Origin: Haematobia irritans
Lineage: Eukaryota; Arthropoda; Insecta; Diptera; Muscidae
Direction: 5' to 3'
DNA: 64,000 bases
NCBI RefSeq assembly: GCF_050003625.1
Contig: NC_134401.1
Coordinates: forward strand, 95,768,852 to 95,832,851
Position numbers and translations under genes: made by a program. The notes beneath the pieces are model-generated. The model saw nothing but the letters and a program-made list of their open reading frames with translations. It was not told the DNA's origin and did not search any database. Every line of letters begins with the position of its first letter. Within the stretch, counting starts at the first letter, position 1. Positions 1 through 12,918 of the stretch are shown one piece after another.

Positions 1-97
1 TAGGACGCATATTTAAGGAGATATGGCCAAAAGAAGTTTTTCATATAAAAATTTCATTTTTTTTGAGGGTGGTCACGAATTATCGTCCTTTTCCCTG
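1..97 (+). repeat. Truncated 97-bp satellite monomer, copy 1
   Basis: This unit lacks the internal AGGTTTTGGGTGGATTTTT portion, so the T-rich tract runs directly into TTTTGAGGGTGGTCACG. It also has TTTTCCCTG where most units have TTTTCGCTC. The same 97-bp truncated unit recurs at 2962-3058, so the deletion was copied rather than arising twice. Confidence 0.85.
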
Positions 98-2961
98 TAG
101 GACGCATATATAAGGAGATATGGCCAAAAGAAGTTTTTCATATAAAAATTTCAATTTTTTAGGTTTTGGGTGGATTTTTCAATTTTTTGATGGTGGTCAC
201 GAATTATCGTCCTTTTCGCTCTAGGACGCATATTTAAAGAGATATGGTCAAAAGAAGTTTTTCATATAAAAATTTCAATTTTTTTAGGTTTTGGGTGGAT
301 TTTTGAATTTTTTGAAGGTGGTCACGAATTATCGTCCTTTTCGCTCTAGGACGCATATTTAAGGAGATATGGCCAAAATAAGTTTTTCATATAAAAATTT
401 CAATTTTTTTAGGATTTGGGTGGATTTTTCAATTTTTTGATGGTGGTCACGAATTATCGTCCTTTTCGCTCTAGGACGCATATTTAAGGAGATATGGCCA
501 AAAGAAGTTTTTCATATAAAAATTTCATTTTTTTTTAGGTTTTGGGTGGATTTTCCAATTTTTTGATGGTGGTCACGAATTATCGTCCTTTTCGCTCTAG
601 GACGCATATTTAAGGAGATATGGCCAAAAGAAGTTTTTCATATAAAAATTTCAATTTTTTTAGGTTTTGGGTGGATTTTTGAATTTTTTGAGGGTGGTCA
701 CGAATTATCGTCCTTTTCGCTGTAGGACGCTTAGTTTAGGAGATATGGCCAAAATAAGTTTTTTATATAAAAATTTCAATTTTTTTAGGTTTTGGGTGGA
801 TTTTTGAATTTTTTGAGGGTGGTCACGAATTATCGTCCTTTTCGCTCTAGGACGCTTAGTTTAGGAGATATGGCCAAAATAAGTTTTTCATATAAAAATT
901 TCAATTTTTTTAGGTTTTGGGTGGATTTTTTAATATTTTGAGGGTGGTCACGAATTATCGTCCTTTTTGCTCTAGGACGCTTAGTTTAGGAGATATGGCC
1001 AAAATAAGTTTTTCATATAAAAATTTCAATTTTTTTAGGATTTGGGTGGATTTTTCAATTTTTTGATGGTGGTCACAAATTATCGTCCTTTTCGCTCTAG
1101 GACGCATATTTAAGGAGATATGGCCAAAAGAAGTTTTTCATATAAAAATTAAATTTTGTTTAGGTTTTGGGTGGATTTTTGAATTTTTTGAGGGTGGTCA
1201 CGAATTATCGTCCTTTTCGCTCTAGGACGCATATTTAAGGAGATATGACCAAAAGAAGTTTTTCATATAAAAATTTCAATTTTTTTAGGATTTGGGTGGA
1301 TTTTTCAATTTTTTGATGGTGGTCACAAATTATCGTCCTTTTCGCTCTAGGACGCATATTTGAGGAGATATGGCTAAAAGAAGTTTTTCATATAAAAATT
1401 TCAATTTTTTTAGGTTTTGGGTGGATTTTTGAATTTTTTGAGGGTGGTCACGAATTATCGTCCTTTTCCCTGTAGGACGCATATTTAAGGAGATATGGCC
1501 AAAAGAAGTTTTTCATATAAAAATTTCAATTTTTTTTTAGGTTTTGGGTGGATTTTTGAATTTTTTGAGGGTGGTCACGAATTATCGTCCTTTTCGCTGT
1601 AGGACGCATATTTAAGGAGATATGGCCAAAATAAGTTTTTCATATAAAAATTTCAATTTTTTTAGGTTTTGGGTGGATTTTTCAATTTTTTGATGGTGGT
1701 CACGAATTATCGTCCTTTTCGCTGTAGGACGCATATTTAAGGAGATATGGCCAAAAGAAGTTTTTCATATAAAAATTTAATTTTTTTTAGGTTTTGGGTG
1801 GATTTTCCACTTTTTTGATGGTGGTCACGAATTATCGTCCTTTTCGCTCTAGGACGCATATTTAAGGAGATATGGCCAAAAGAAGTTTTTCATACAAAAA
1901 TTTCAATTTTTTTAGGTTTTGGGTGGATTTTTGAATTTTTTGAGGGTGGTCACGAATTAGCGTCCATTTCGCTCTAGGAGATATGGCCAAAATAAGTTTT
2001 TCATATAAAAATTTCAATTTTTTTAGGTTTTGGGTGGATTTTTGGATTTTTTGAGGTTGGTCACGAATTATCGTCCTTTTCGCTCTAGGACGCTTAGTTT
2101 AGGAGATATGGCCAAAATAAGTTTTTCATATAAAAATTTAAATTTTTTTTAGGATTTGGGTGGATTTTTGAATTTTTTGATGGTGGTCACGAATTGTCGT
2201 CCTTTTCGCTCTAGGACGCATATTTAAGGAGATATGGCCAAAAGAAGTTTTTCATATAAAAATTTCAATTTTTTTAGGATTTGGGTGGATTTTTCAATTT
2301 TTTGATGGTGGTCACAAATTATCGTCCTTTTCGCTCTAGGACGCATATTTAAGGAGATATGGCCAAAAGAAGTTTTTCATATAAAAATTTATATTTTTTT
2401 AGGTTTTGGGTGGATTTTTCAATTTTGTGATGGTGGTCACGAATTATCGTCCTTTTCGCTGTAGGACGCATATTTAAGGAGATATGGCCAAAAGAAGTTT
2501 TTCATATAAAAATTTCAATTTTTTTTAGGTTTTGGGTGGATTTTTCAATTTTTTGATGGTGGTCACGAATTATCGTCCTTTTCGCTCTAGGACGCATATT
2601 TAAAGAGATATGGCCAAAAGAAGTTTTTCATATAAAAATTTCAATTTTTTTAGGATTTGGGCGGATTTTTCAATTTTTTGATGGTGGTCACAAATTATCG
2701 TCCTTTTCGCTCTAGGACGCATATTTGAGGAGATATGGCTAAAAGAAGTTTTTCATATAAAAATTTCAATTTTTTTAGGTTTTGGGTGGATTTTTGAATT
2801 TTTTGAGGGTGGTCACGAATTATCGTCCTTTTCCCTGTAGGACGCATATTTAAGGAGATATGGCCAAAAGAAGTTTTTCATATAAAAATTTCAATTTTTT
2901 AGGTTTTGGGTGGATTTTTCAATTTTTTGATGGTGGTCACGAATTATCGTCCTTTTCGCTC

Positions 2962-3058
2962 TAGGACGCATATTTAAGGAGATATGGCCAAAAGAAGTTT
3001 TTCATATAAAAATTTCATTTTTTTTGAGGGTGGTCACGAATTATCGTCCTTTTCCCTG
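2962..3058 (+). repeat. Truncated 97-bp satellite monomer, copy 2
   Basis: It carries the same internal deletion and the same TTTTCCCTG variant as the unit at 1-97, at an offset of 2961 bp (24 units, one of them shortened). The neighbouring units also agree closely, which marks a higher-order duplication of about 3 kb in the left block. Confidence 0.8.
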
Positions 3059-6000
3059 TAGGACGCATATTTAAGGAGATATGGCCAAAAGAAGTTTTTG
3101 ATATAAAAATTTCAATTTTTTAGGTTTTGGGTGGATTTTTCAATTTTTTGATGGTGGTCACGAATTATCGTCCTTTTCGCTCTAGGACGCATATTTAAAG
3201 AGATATGGTCAAAATAAGTTTTTCATATAAAAATTTCAATTTTTTTAGGATTTGGGTGGATTTTTCAATTTTTTGATGGTGGTCACGAATTATCGTCCTT
3301 TTCGCTCTAGGACGCATATTTAAGGAGATATGGCCAAAAGAAGTTTTTCATATAAAAATTAAATTTTTTTTAGGTTTTGGGTGGATTTTTGAATTTTTTG
3401 AGGGTGGTCACGAATTATCGTCCTTTTCGCTGTAGGACGCATATTTAAGGAGATATGGCCAAAATAAGTTTTTCATATAAAAATTTCAATTTTTTTAGGT
3501 TTTGGGCGGATTTTTGAATTTTTTGAGGGTGGTCACGAATTAGCGTCCTTTTCGCTCTAGGAGATATGGCCAAAATAAGTTTTTCATATAAAAATTTCAA
3601 TTTTTTTAGGTTTTGGGTGGATTTTTGGATTTTTTGAGGTTGGTCACGAATTATCGTCCTTTTCGCTCTAGGACGCTTAGTTTAGGAGATATGGCCAAAA
3701 TAAGTTTTTCATATAAAAATTTCAATTTTTTTAGGATTTGGGTGGATTTTTCAATTTTTTGATGGTGGTCACGAATTATCGTCCTTTTCGCTGTAGGACG
3801 CATATTTAAGGAGATATGGCCAAAAGAAGTTTTTCATATAAAAATTTCATTTTTTTTTAGGTTTTGGGTGGATTTTTCAATTTTTTGATGGTGGTCACGA
3901 ATTATCGTCCTTTTCGCTGTAGGACGCATATTTAAGGAGATATGGCCAAAAGAAGTTTTTCATATAAAAATTTCATTTTTTTTTTAGGTTTTGGGTGGAT
4001 TTTTCAATTTTTTGATGGTGGTCACGAATTATCGTCCTTTTCGCTCTAGGACGCATATTTAAAGAGATATGGTCAAAAGAAGTTTTTCATATAAAAATTT
4101 CAATTTTTTTAGGTTTTGGGTGGATTTTTGAATTTTTTGAGGGTGGTCACGAATTATCGTCCTTTTCGCTCTAGGACGCATATTTAAGGAGATATGGCCA
4201 AAATAAGTTTTTCATATAAAAATTTCAATTTTTTTAGGTTTTGGGTGGATTTTTCAATTTTTTGAGGGTGGTCACGAATTATCGTCCTTTTCGCTCTAGG
4301 ACGATTAGTTTAGGAGATATGGCCAAAATAAGTTTTTCATATTAAAATTTCAATTTTTTTAGGATTTGGGTGGATTTTTCAATTTTTTGATGGTGGTCAC
4401 GAATTATCGTCCTTTTCGCTCTAGGACGCATATTTAAGGAGATATGGCCAAAAGAAGTTTTTCATATAAAAATTTATATTTTTTTAGGTTTTGGGTGGAT
4501 TTTTCAATTTTGTGATGGTGGTCACGAATTATCGTCCTTTTTGCTCTAGGACGCTTAGTTTAGGAGATATGGCCAAAATAAGTTTTTCATATAAAAATTT
4601 CAATTTTTTTAGGATTTGGGTGGATTTTTCAATTTTTTGATGGTGGTCACGAATTATCGTCCTTTTCGCTCTAGGACGCATATTTAAGGAGATATGGCCA
4701 AAAGAAGTTTTTCATATAAAAATTAAATTTTTTTAGGTTTTGGGTGGATTTTTGAATTTTTTGAGGGTGGTCACGAATTATCGTCCTTTTCGCTCTAGGA
4801 CGCATATTTAAAGAGATATGGCCAAAAGAAGTTTTTCATATAAAAATTTCAATTTTTTTAGGATTTGGGTGGATTTTTCAATTTTTTGATGGTGGTCACA
4901 AATTATCGTCCTTTTCGCTCTAGGACGCATATTTAAGGAGATATGGCTAAAAGAAGTTTTTCATATAAAAATTTCAATTTTTTTAGGTTTTGGGTGGATT
5001 TTTGAATTTTTTGAGGGTGGTCACGAATTATCGTCCTTTTCGCTGTAGGACGCATATTTAAGGAGATATGGCCAAAAGAAGTTTTTCATATAAAAATTTC
5101 AATTTTTTTAGGTTTTGGGTGGATTTTTGAATTTTTTGAGGGTGGTCACGAATTATCGTCCTTTTCGCTCTAGGACGCATATTTAAAGAGATATGGTCAA
5201 AAGAAGTTTTTCATATAAAAATTTCAATTTTTTTAGGTTTTGGGTGGATTTTTGAATTTTTTGAGGGTGGTCACGAATTATCGTCCTTTTCGCTCTAGGA
5301 CGCATATTTAAGGAGATATGGCCAAAAGAAGTTTTTCATATAAAAATTTCAATTTTTTTAGGTTTTGGGTGGATTTTTGAATTTTTTGAGGGTGGTCACG
5401 AATTATCGTCCTTTGCGCTATAGGACGCATATTTAAGGAGATATGGCCAAAAGAAGTTTTTCATATAAAAATTTCAATTTTTTTAGGTTTTGGGTGGATT
5501 TTTGAATTTTTTGAGGGTGGTCACGAATTATCGTCCTTTTCGCTCTAGGACGCTTAGTTTAGGAGATATGGCCAAAATAAGTTTTTCATATAAAAATTTC
5601 GATTTTTTTAGGTTTTGGGTGGATTTTTGAAATTTTTGAGGGTGGTCACGAATTATCGTCCTTTTCGCTCTAGGACGCATATTTAAGGAGATATGGCCAA
5701 AAGAAGTTTTTCATATAAAAATTTCAATTTTTTTAGGTTTTGGGTGGATTTTTGAATGTTTTGAGGGTGGTCACGAATTATCGTCCTTTGCGCCATAGGA
5801 TGCATATTTAAGGAGATATGGCCAAAAGAAGTTTTTCATATAAAAATTTAAATTTTTTTAGGTTATGGGTGGATTTTTCAATTTTTTGAGGGTGGTCACG
5901 AATTATCGTCCTTTTCGCTCTAGGACGCATATTTAAGGAGATATGGGCAAAAAAAGTTTTTCATATAAAAATTTCAATTTTTTAGGTTTTGGGTGGATTT

Positions 6001-7858
6001 TTCAATTTTTTGATGGTGGTCACGAATTATCGTCCTTTTCGCTCTAGGACGCATATTTAAGGAGATATGGCCAAAAGAAGTTTTTCATATAAAAATTTCA
6101 ATTTTTTTGGGATTTGGGTGGATTTTTCAATTTTTTGATTGTGGTCACAAATTATCGTCCTTTTCGCTCTAGGACGCATATTTAAGGAGATATGGCCAAA
6201 AGAAGTTTTTCATATAAAAATTTCAATTTTTTTAGGTTTTGGGTGGATTTTTGAATTTTTTGAGGGTGGTCACGAATTATCGTCATTTTCGCTGTAGGAC
6301 GCATATTTAAGGAGATATGGCCAAAAGAAGTTTTTCATATAAAAATTTCAATTTTTTTAGGTTTTGGGTGGATTTTTGAATTTTTTGAGGGTGGTCACGA
6401 ATTATCGTCCTTTTCGCTCTAGGACGCATATTTAAGGAGATATGGCCAAAAGAAGTTTTTCATATAAAAATTTCAATTTTTTTAGGTTTTGGGTGGATTT
6501 TTGAATTTTTTGAGGGTGGTCACGAATTATCGTCCTTTGCGCTATAGGACGCATATTTAAGGAGATATGGCCAAAAGAAGTTTTTCATATAAAAATTTCA
6601 ATTTTTTTAGGTTTTGGGTGGATTTTTGAATTTTTTGAGGGTGGTCACGAATTATCGTCCTTTTCGCTCTAGGACGCTTAGTTTAGGAGATATGGCCAAA
6701 ATAAGTTTTTCATATAAAAATTTCGATTTTTTTAGGTTTTGGGTGGATTTTTGAATTTTTTGAGGGTGGTCACGAATTATCGTCCTTTTCGCTCTAGGAC
6801 GCATATTTAAGGAGATATGGCCAAAAGAAGTTTTTCATATAAAACTTTCAATTTTTTTAGGTTTTGGGTGGATTTTTGAATGTTTTGAGGGTGGTCACGA
6901 ATTATCGTCCTTTGCGCTATAGGACGCATATTTAAGGATATATGGCCAAAAGAAGTTTTTCATATAAAAATTTAAATTTTTTTAGGTTATGGGTGGATTT
7001 TTCAATTTTTTGAGGGTGGTCACGAATTATCGTCCTTTTCGCTCTAGGACGCATATTTAAGGAGATATGGGCAAAAAAAGTTTTTCATATAAAAATTTCA
7101 ATTTTTTTGGGATTTGGGTGGATTTTTCAATTTTTTGATGGTGGTCACGAATTATCGTCCTTTTCGCTCTAGGACGCATATTTAAGGAGATATGGCCAAA
7201 AGAAGTTTTTCATATAAAAATTTCAATTTTTTTGGGATTTGGGTGGATTTTTGAATTTTTTGATTATGGTCACAAATTATCGTCCTTTTCGCTCTAGGAC
7301 GCATATTTAAGGAGATATGGCCAAAAGAAGTTTTTCATATAAAAATTTCAATTTTTTTAGGTTTTGGGTGGATTTTTGAATTTTTTGAGGGTGGTCACGA
7401 ATTATCGTCATTTTCGCTGTAGGACGCATATTTAAGGAGATATGGCCAAAAGAAGTTTTTCATATAAAAATTTCAATTTTTTTAGGTTTTGGGTGGATTT
7501 TTCAATTTTTTGATGGTGGTCACGAATTATCGTCCTTTTCGCTGTAGGACGCATATTTAAGGAGATATGGCCAAAAGAAGTTTTTCATATAAAAATTTCA
7601 TTTTTGTTTAGGTTTTGGGTGGATTTTTCAATTTTTTGATGGTGGTCACCAATTATCGTCCTTTTCGCTCTAGGACGCATATTTAAAGAGATATGGTCAA
7701 AAGAAGTTTTTCATATAAAAATTTCAATTTTTTTAGGTTTTGGGTGGATTTTTGAATTTTTTGAGGGTGGTCACGAATTATCGTCCTTTTCGGACGTATA
7801 TTTAAGGAGATATGGCCAAAAGAAGTTTTTCATATAAAAATTTCAATTTTTTTAGGTT

Positions 7859-8041
7859 TTGGGTGGATTTTTGAATTTTTTGAGGGTGGTCACGAATTAT
7901 CGTCCTTTTCGCTCTAGGACGCCTAGTTTAAGAGATATGGCCAAAATAAGTTTTTCATATAAAAATTTCAATTTTTTAGGATTTGGGTGGATTTTTCAAT
8001 TTTTTGATGGTGGTCATGAATTATCGTCCTTTTCGCTCTAG
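7859..8041 (+). repeat. Satellite monomer pair with CGCCTAGTTTAAGAG variant, copy 1
   Basis: A diagnostic monomer with GCCTAGTTTAAGAGATATGG (from 7921) is followed by a shortened T tract. The same pair recurs at 12736, 14736 and 18242. The offsets are 4877, 2000 and 3506 bp, and the last becomes 1250 bp after subtracting the 2256-bp insertion. These are 39, 16 and 10 monomers. An open frame of 60 codons crosses it in each intact copy, but it spans the monomer junction and shows no protein family. I treat it as non-coding. Confidence 0.75.
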
Positions 8042-11000
8042 GACGCATATTTAAGGAGATATGGCCAAAAGAAGTTTTTCATATAAAAATTAAATTTTTT
8101 TTAGGTTTTGGGTGGATTTTTGAATTTTTTGAGGGTGGTCACGAATTATCGTCATTTTCGCTGTAGGACGCATATTTAAGGAGATATGGCCAAAAGAAGT
8201 TTTTCATATAAAAATTTCAATTTTTTTAGGTTTTGGGTGGATTTTTCAATTTTTTGAGGGTGGTCACGAATTATCGTCATTTTCGCTGTAGGACGCATAT
8301 TTAAGGAGATATGGCCAAAAGAAGTTTTTCATATAAAAATTTCAATTTTTTTAGGTTTTGGGTGGATTTTTCAATTTTTTGATGGTGGTCACGAATTATC
8401 GTCCTTTTCGCTGTAGGACGCATATTTAAGGAGATATGGCCAAAAGAAGTTTTTCATATAAAAATTTCATTTTTTTTTAGGTTTTGGGTGGATTTTTCAA
8501 TTTTTTGAGGGTGGTCACGAATTATCGTCCTTTTCGCTATAGGACGCATATTTAAAGAGATATGGTCAAAAGAAGTTTTTCATATAAAAATTTCATTTTT
8601 TTTAGGTTTTGGGTGGATTTTTGAATTTTTTGAGGGTGGTCACGAATTATCGTCCTTTTCGCTCTAGGACGCATATTTAAGGAGATATGGCCGAAAGAAG
8701 TTTTTCATATGAAAATTTCATTTTTTTTAGGTTTTGGGTGGATTTTTGAATTTTTTGAGGGTGGTCACGAATTTTCGTCCTTTTCGCTCTAGGACGCATA
8801 TTTAAGGAGATATGGCCAAAAGAAGTTTTTCATATAAAAATTTCAATTTTTTTAGGTTTTGGGTGGATTTTTGGATTTTTTGAGGTTGGTCACGAATTAT
8901 CGTCCTTTTCGCTCTAGGACGCTTAGTTTAGGAGATATGGCCAAAATAAGTTTTTCATATAAAAATTTCAATTTTTTTTAGGATTTGGGTGGATTTTTCA
9001 ATTTTTTGAGGGTGGTCACGAATTATCGTCCTTTTCGCTCTAGGACGCATATTTAAGGAGATATGGGCAAAAAAAGTTTTTCATATAAAAATTTCAATTT
9101 TTTTGGGATTTGGGTGGATTTTTCAATTTTTTGATGGTGGTCACGAATTATCGTCCTTTTCGCTCTAGGACGCATATTTAAGGAGATATGGCCAAAAGAA
9201 GTTTTTCATATAAAAATTTCAATTTTCTTGGGATTTGGGTGGATTTTTCAATTTTTTGATTGTGGTCACAAATTATCGTCCTTTTCGCTCTAGGACGCAT
9301 ATTTAAGGAGATATGGCCAAAAGAAGTTTTTCATATAAAAATTTCAATTTTTTTAGGTTTTGGGTGGATTTTTGAATTTTTTGAGGGTGGTCACGAATTA
9401 TCGTCATTTTCGCTGTAGGACGCATATTTAAGGAGATATGGCCAAAAGAAGTTTTTCATATAAAAATTTCAATTTTTTTAGGTTTTGGGTGGATTTTTGA
9501 ATTTTTTGAGGGTGGTCACGAATTATCGTCCTTTTCGCTCTAGGACGCATATTTAAGGAGATATGGCCAAAAGAAGTTTTTCATATAAAAATTTCAATTT
9601 TTTTAGGTTTTGGGTGGATTTTTGAATGTTTTGAGGGTGGTCACGAATTATCGTCCTTTGCGCTATAGGACGCATATTTAAGGAGATATGGCCAAAAGAA
9701 GTTTTTCATATAAAAATTTAAATTTTTTTAGGTTATGGGTGGATTTTTCAATTTTTTGAGGGTGGTCACGAATTATCGTCCTTTTCGCTCTAGGACGCAT
9801 ATTTAAGGAGATATGGGCAAAAAAAGTTTTTCATATAAAAATTTCAATTTTTTTGGGATTTGGGTGGATTTTTCAATTTTTTGATGGTGGTCACGAATTA
9901 TCGTCCTTTTCGCTCTAGGACGCATATTTAAGGAGATATGGCCAAAAGAAGTTTTTCATATAAAAATTTCAATTTTTTTGGGATTTGGGTGGATTTTTCA
10001 ATTTTTTGATTGTGGTCACAAATTATCGTCCTTTTCGCTCTAGGACGCATATTTAAGGAGATATGGCCAAAAGAAGTTTTTCATATAAAAATTTCAATTT
10101 TTTTAGGTTTTGGGTGGATTTTTGAATTTTTTGAGGGTGGTCACGAATTATCGTCCTTTTCGCTCTAGGACGCATATTTAAGGAGATATGGCTAAAAGAA
10201 GTTTTTCATATAAAAATTTCAATTTTTTTAGGTTTTGGGTGGATTTTTGAATTTTTTGAGGGTGGTCACGAATTATCGTCCTTTTCGCTCTAGGACGCAT
10301 ATTTAAGGAGATATGGCCAAAATAAGTTTTTCATATAAAAATTTCAATTTTTGTAGGATTTGGGTGGATTTTTCAATTTTTTGATGGTGGTCACGAATTA
10401 TCGTCCATTTCGCTCTAGGACGCTTGGTTTAGGAGATATGGCCAAAAGAAGTTTTTCATATAAAAATTAAATTTTTTTTAGGTTTTGGGTGGATTTTTGA
10501 ATTTTTTGAGGGTGGTCACGAATTATCGTCCTTTTCGCTCTAGGACGCATATTTAAGGAGATATGGCCAAAAGAAGTTTTTCATATAAAAATTTCAATTT
10601 TTTTAGGATTTGGGTGGATTTTTCAATTTTGTAATGGTGGTCACAAATTATCGTCCTTTTTGCTCTAGGACGCATATTTAAGGAGATATGGCCAAAAGAA
10701 GTTTTTCATATAAAAATTTCATTTTTTTTAGGTTTTGGGTGGATTTTTGAATTTTTTGAGGGTGGTCAAGAATTATCGTCCTTTTCGCTGTAGGACGCAT
10801 ATTTAAGGAGATATGGCCAAAATAAGTTTTTCATATAAAAATTTCATTTTTTTTAGGTTTTGGGTGGATTTTTGAATTTTTTGAGGGTGGTCGCGAATTA
10901 TCGTCCTTTTCGCTCTAGGACGCATATTTAAGGAGATATGGCCAAAATAAGTTTTTCATATAAAAATTTCAATTTTTTTTAGGTTTTGGGTGGATTTTTC

Positions 11001-12735
11001 AATTTTTTGAGGGTGGTCACGAATTATCGTCCTTTTCGCTCTAGGACGCTTAGTTTAGGAGATATGGCCAAAATAAGTTTTTCATATAAAAATTTCAATT
11101 TTTTTAGGATTTGGGTGGATTTTTCAATTTTTTGATGGTGGTCACGAATTATCGTCCTTTTCGCTCTAGGACGCATATTTAAGGAGATATGGCCAAAAGA
11201 AGTTTTTCATATGAAAATTTCATTTTTTTTAGGTTTTGGGTGGATTTTTGATTTTTTTGAGAGTGGTCACGAATTATCGTCCTTTTCGCTCTAGGACGCA
11301 TATTTAAGGAGATATGGCCAAAAGAAGTTTTTCATACAAAAATTTCAATTTTTTTAGGTTTTGGGTGGATTTTTGAATTTTTTGAGGGTGGTCACGAATT
11401 ATCGTCCTTTGCGCTATAAGACGCATATTTAAGGAGATATGGCCAAAAGAAGTTTTTCATATAAAAATTTCAATTTTTTTAGGTTTTGGGTGGATTTTTC
11501 AATTTTTTGAGGGTGGTCACGAATTATCGTCCTTTTCGCTCTAGGACGCTTAGTTTAGGAGATATGGCCAAAATAAGTTTTTCATATCAAAATTTCGATT
11601 TTTTTAGGTTTTGGGTGGATTTTTGAAATTTTTGAGGGTGGTCACGAATTATCGTCCTTTTCGCTCTAGGACGCATATTTAAGGAGATATGGCCAAAAGA
11701 AGTTTTTCATATAAAAATTTCAATTTTTTTAGGTTTTGGGTGGATTTTTGAATGTTTTGAGGGTGGTCACGAATTATCGTCCTTTGCGCTATAGGACGCA
11801 TATTTAAGGAGATATGGCCAAAAGAAGTTTTTCATATAAAAATTTAAATTTTTTTAGGTTATGGGTGGATTTTTCAATTTTTTGAGGGTGGTCACGAATT
11901 ATCGTCCTTTTCGCTCTAGGACGCATATTTAAGGAGATATGGGCAAAAAAGGTTTTCATATAAAAATTTCAATTTTTTTGGGATTTGGGTGGATTTTTCA
12001 ATTTTTTGATGGTGGTCACGAATTATCGTCCTTTTCGCTCTAGGACGCATATTTAAGGAGATATGGCCAAAAGAAGTTTTTCATATAAAAATTTCAATTT
12101 TTTTGGGATTTGGGTGGATTTTTCAATTTTTTGATTGTGGTCACAAATTATCGTCCTTTTCGCTCTAGGACGCATATTTAAGGAGATATGGCCAAAAGAA
12201 GTTTTTCATATAAAAATTTCAATTTTTTTAGGTTTTGGGTGGATTTTTGAATTTTTTGAGGGTGGTCACGAATTATCGTCATTTTCGCTGTAGGACGCAT
12301 ATTTAAGGAGATATGGCCAAAAGAAGTTTTTCATATAAAAATTTCAATTTTTTTAGGTTTTGGGTGGATTTTTCAATTTTTTGATGGTGGTCACGAATTA
12401 TCGGCCTTTTCGCTGTAGGACGCATATTTAAGGAGATATGGCCAAAAGAAGTTTTTCATATAAAAATTTCATTTTTGTTTAGGTTTTGGGTGGATTTTTC
12501 AATTTTTTGATGGTGGTCACCAATTATCGTCCTTTTCGCTCTAGGACGCATATTTAAAGAGATATGGTCAAAAGAAGTTTTTCATATAAAAATTTCAATT
12601 TTTTTAGGTTTTGGGTGGATTTTTGAATTTTTTGAGGGTGGTCACGAATTATCGTCCTTTTCGCTCTAGGACGCATATTTAAGGAGATATGGCCAAAAGA
12701 AGTTTTTCATATAAAAATTTCAATTTTTTTAGGTT

Positions 12736-12918
12736 TTGGGTGGATTTTTGAATTTTTCGAGGGTGGTCACGAATTATCGTCCTTTTCGCTCTAGGACGCC
12801 TAGTTTAAGAGATATGGCCAAAATTAGTTTTTCATATAAAAATTTCAATTTTTTAGGATTTGGGTGGATTTTTCAATTTTTTGATGGTGGTCACGAATTA
12901 TCGTCCTTTTCGCTCTAG
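12736..12918 (+). repeat. Satellite monomer pair with CGCCTAGTTTAAGAG variant, copy 2
   Basis: Nearly identical to the pair at 7859, with GCCTAGTTTAAGAGATATGG starting at 12798. It gives the uninterrupted version of the sequence into which the Helentron-like element inserted at 14874. Confidence 0.75.

Noticed and set aside
7859..8041. 60-76 codon + strand frames recurring through the satellite (also near 12736, 18242, 24299, 25549, 30532, 48861, 52958, 58739)
   Set aside because: They start and stop at fixed monomer positions, span monomer joints and shift frame with the 125-bp period. They have no protein family and recur only because the DNA repeats.
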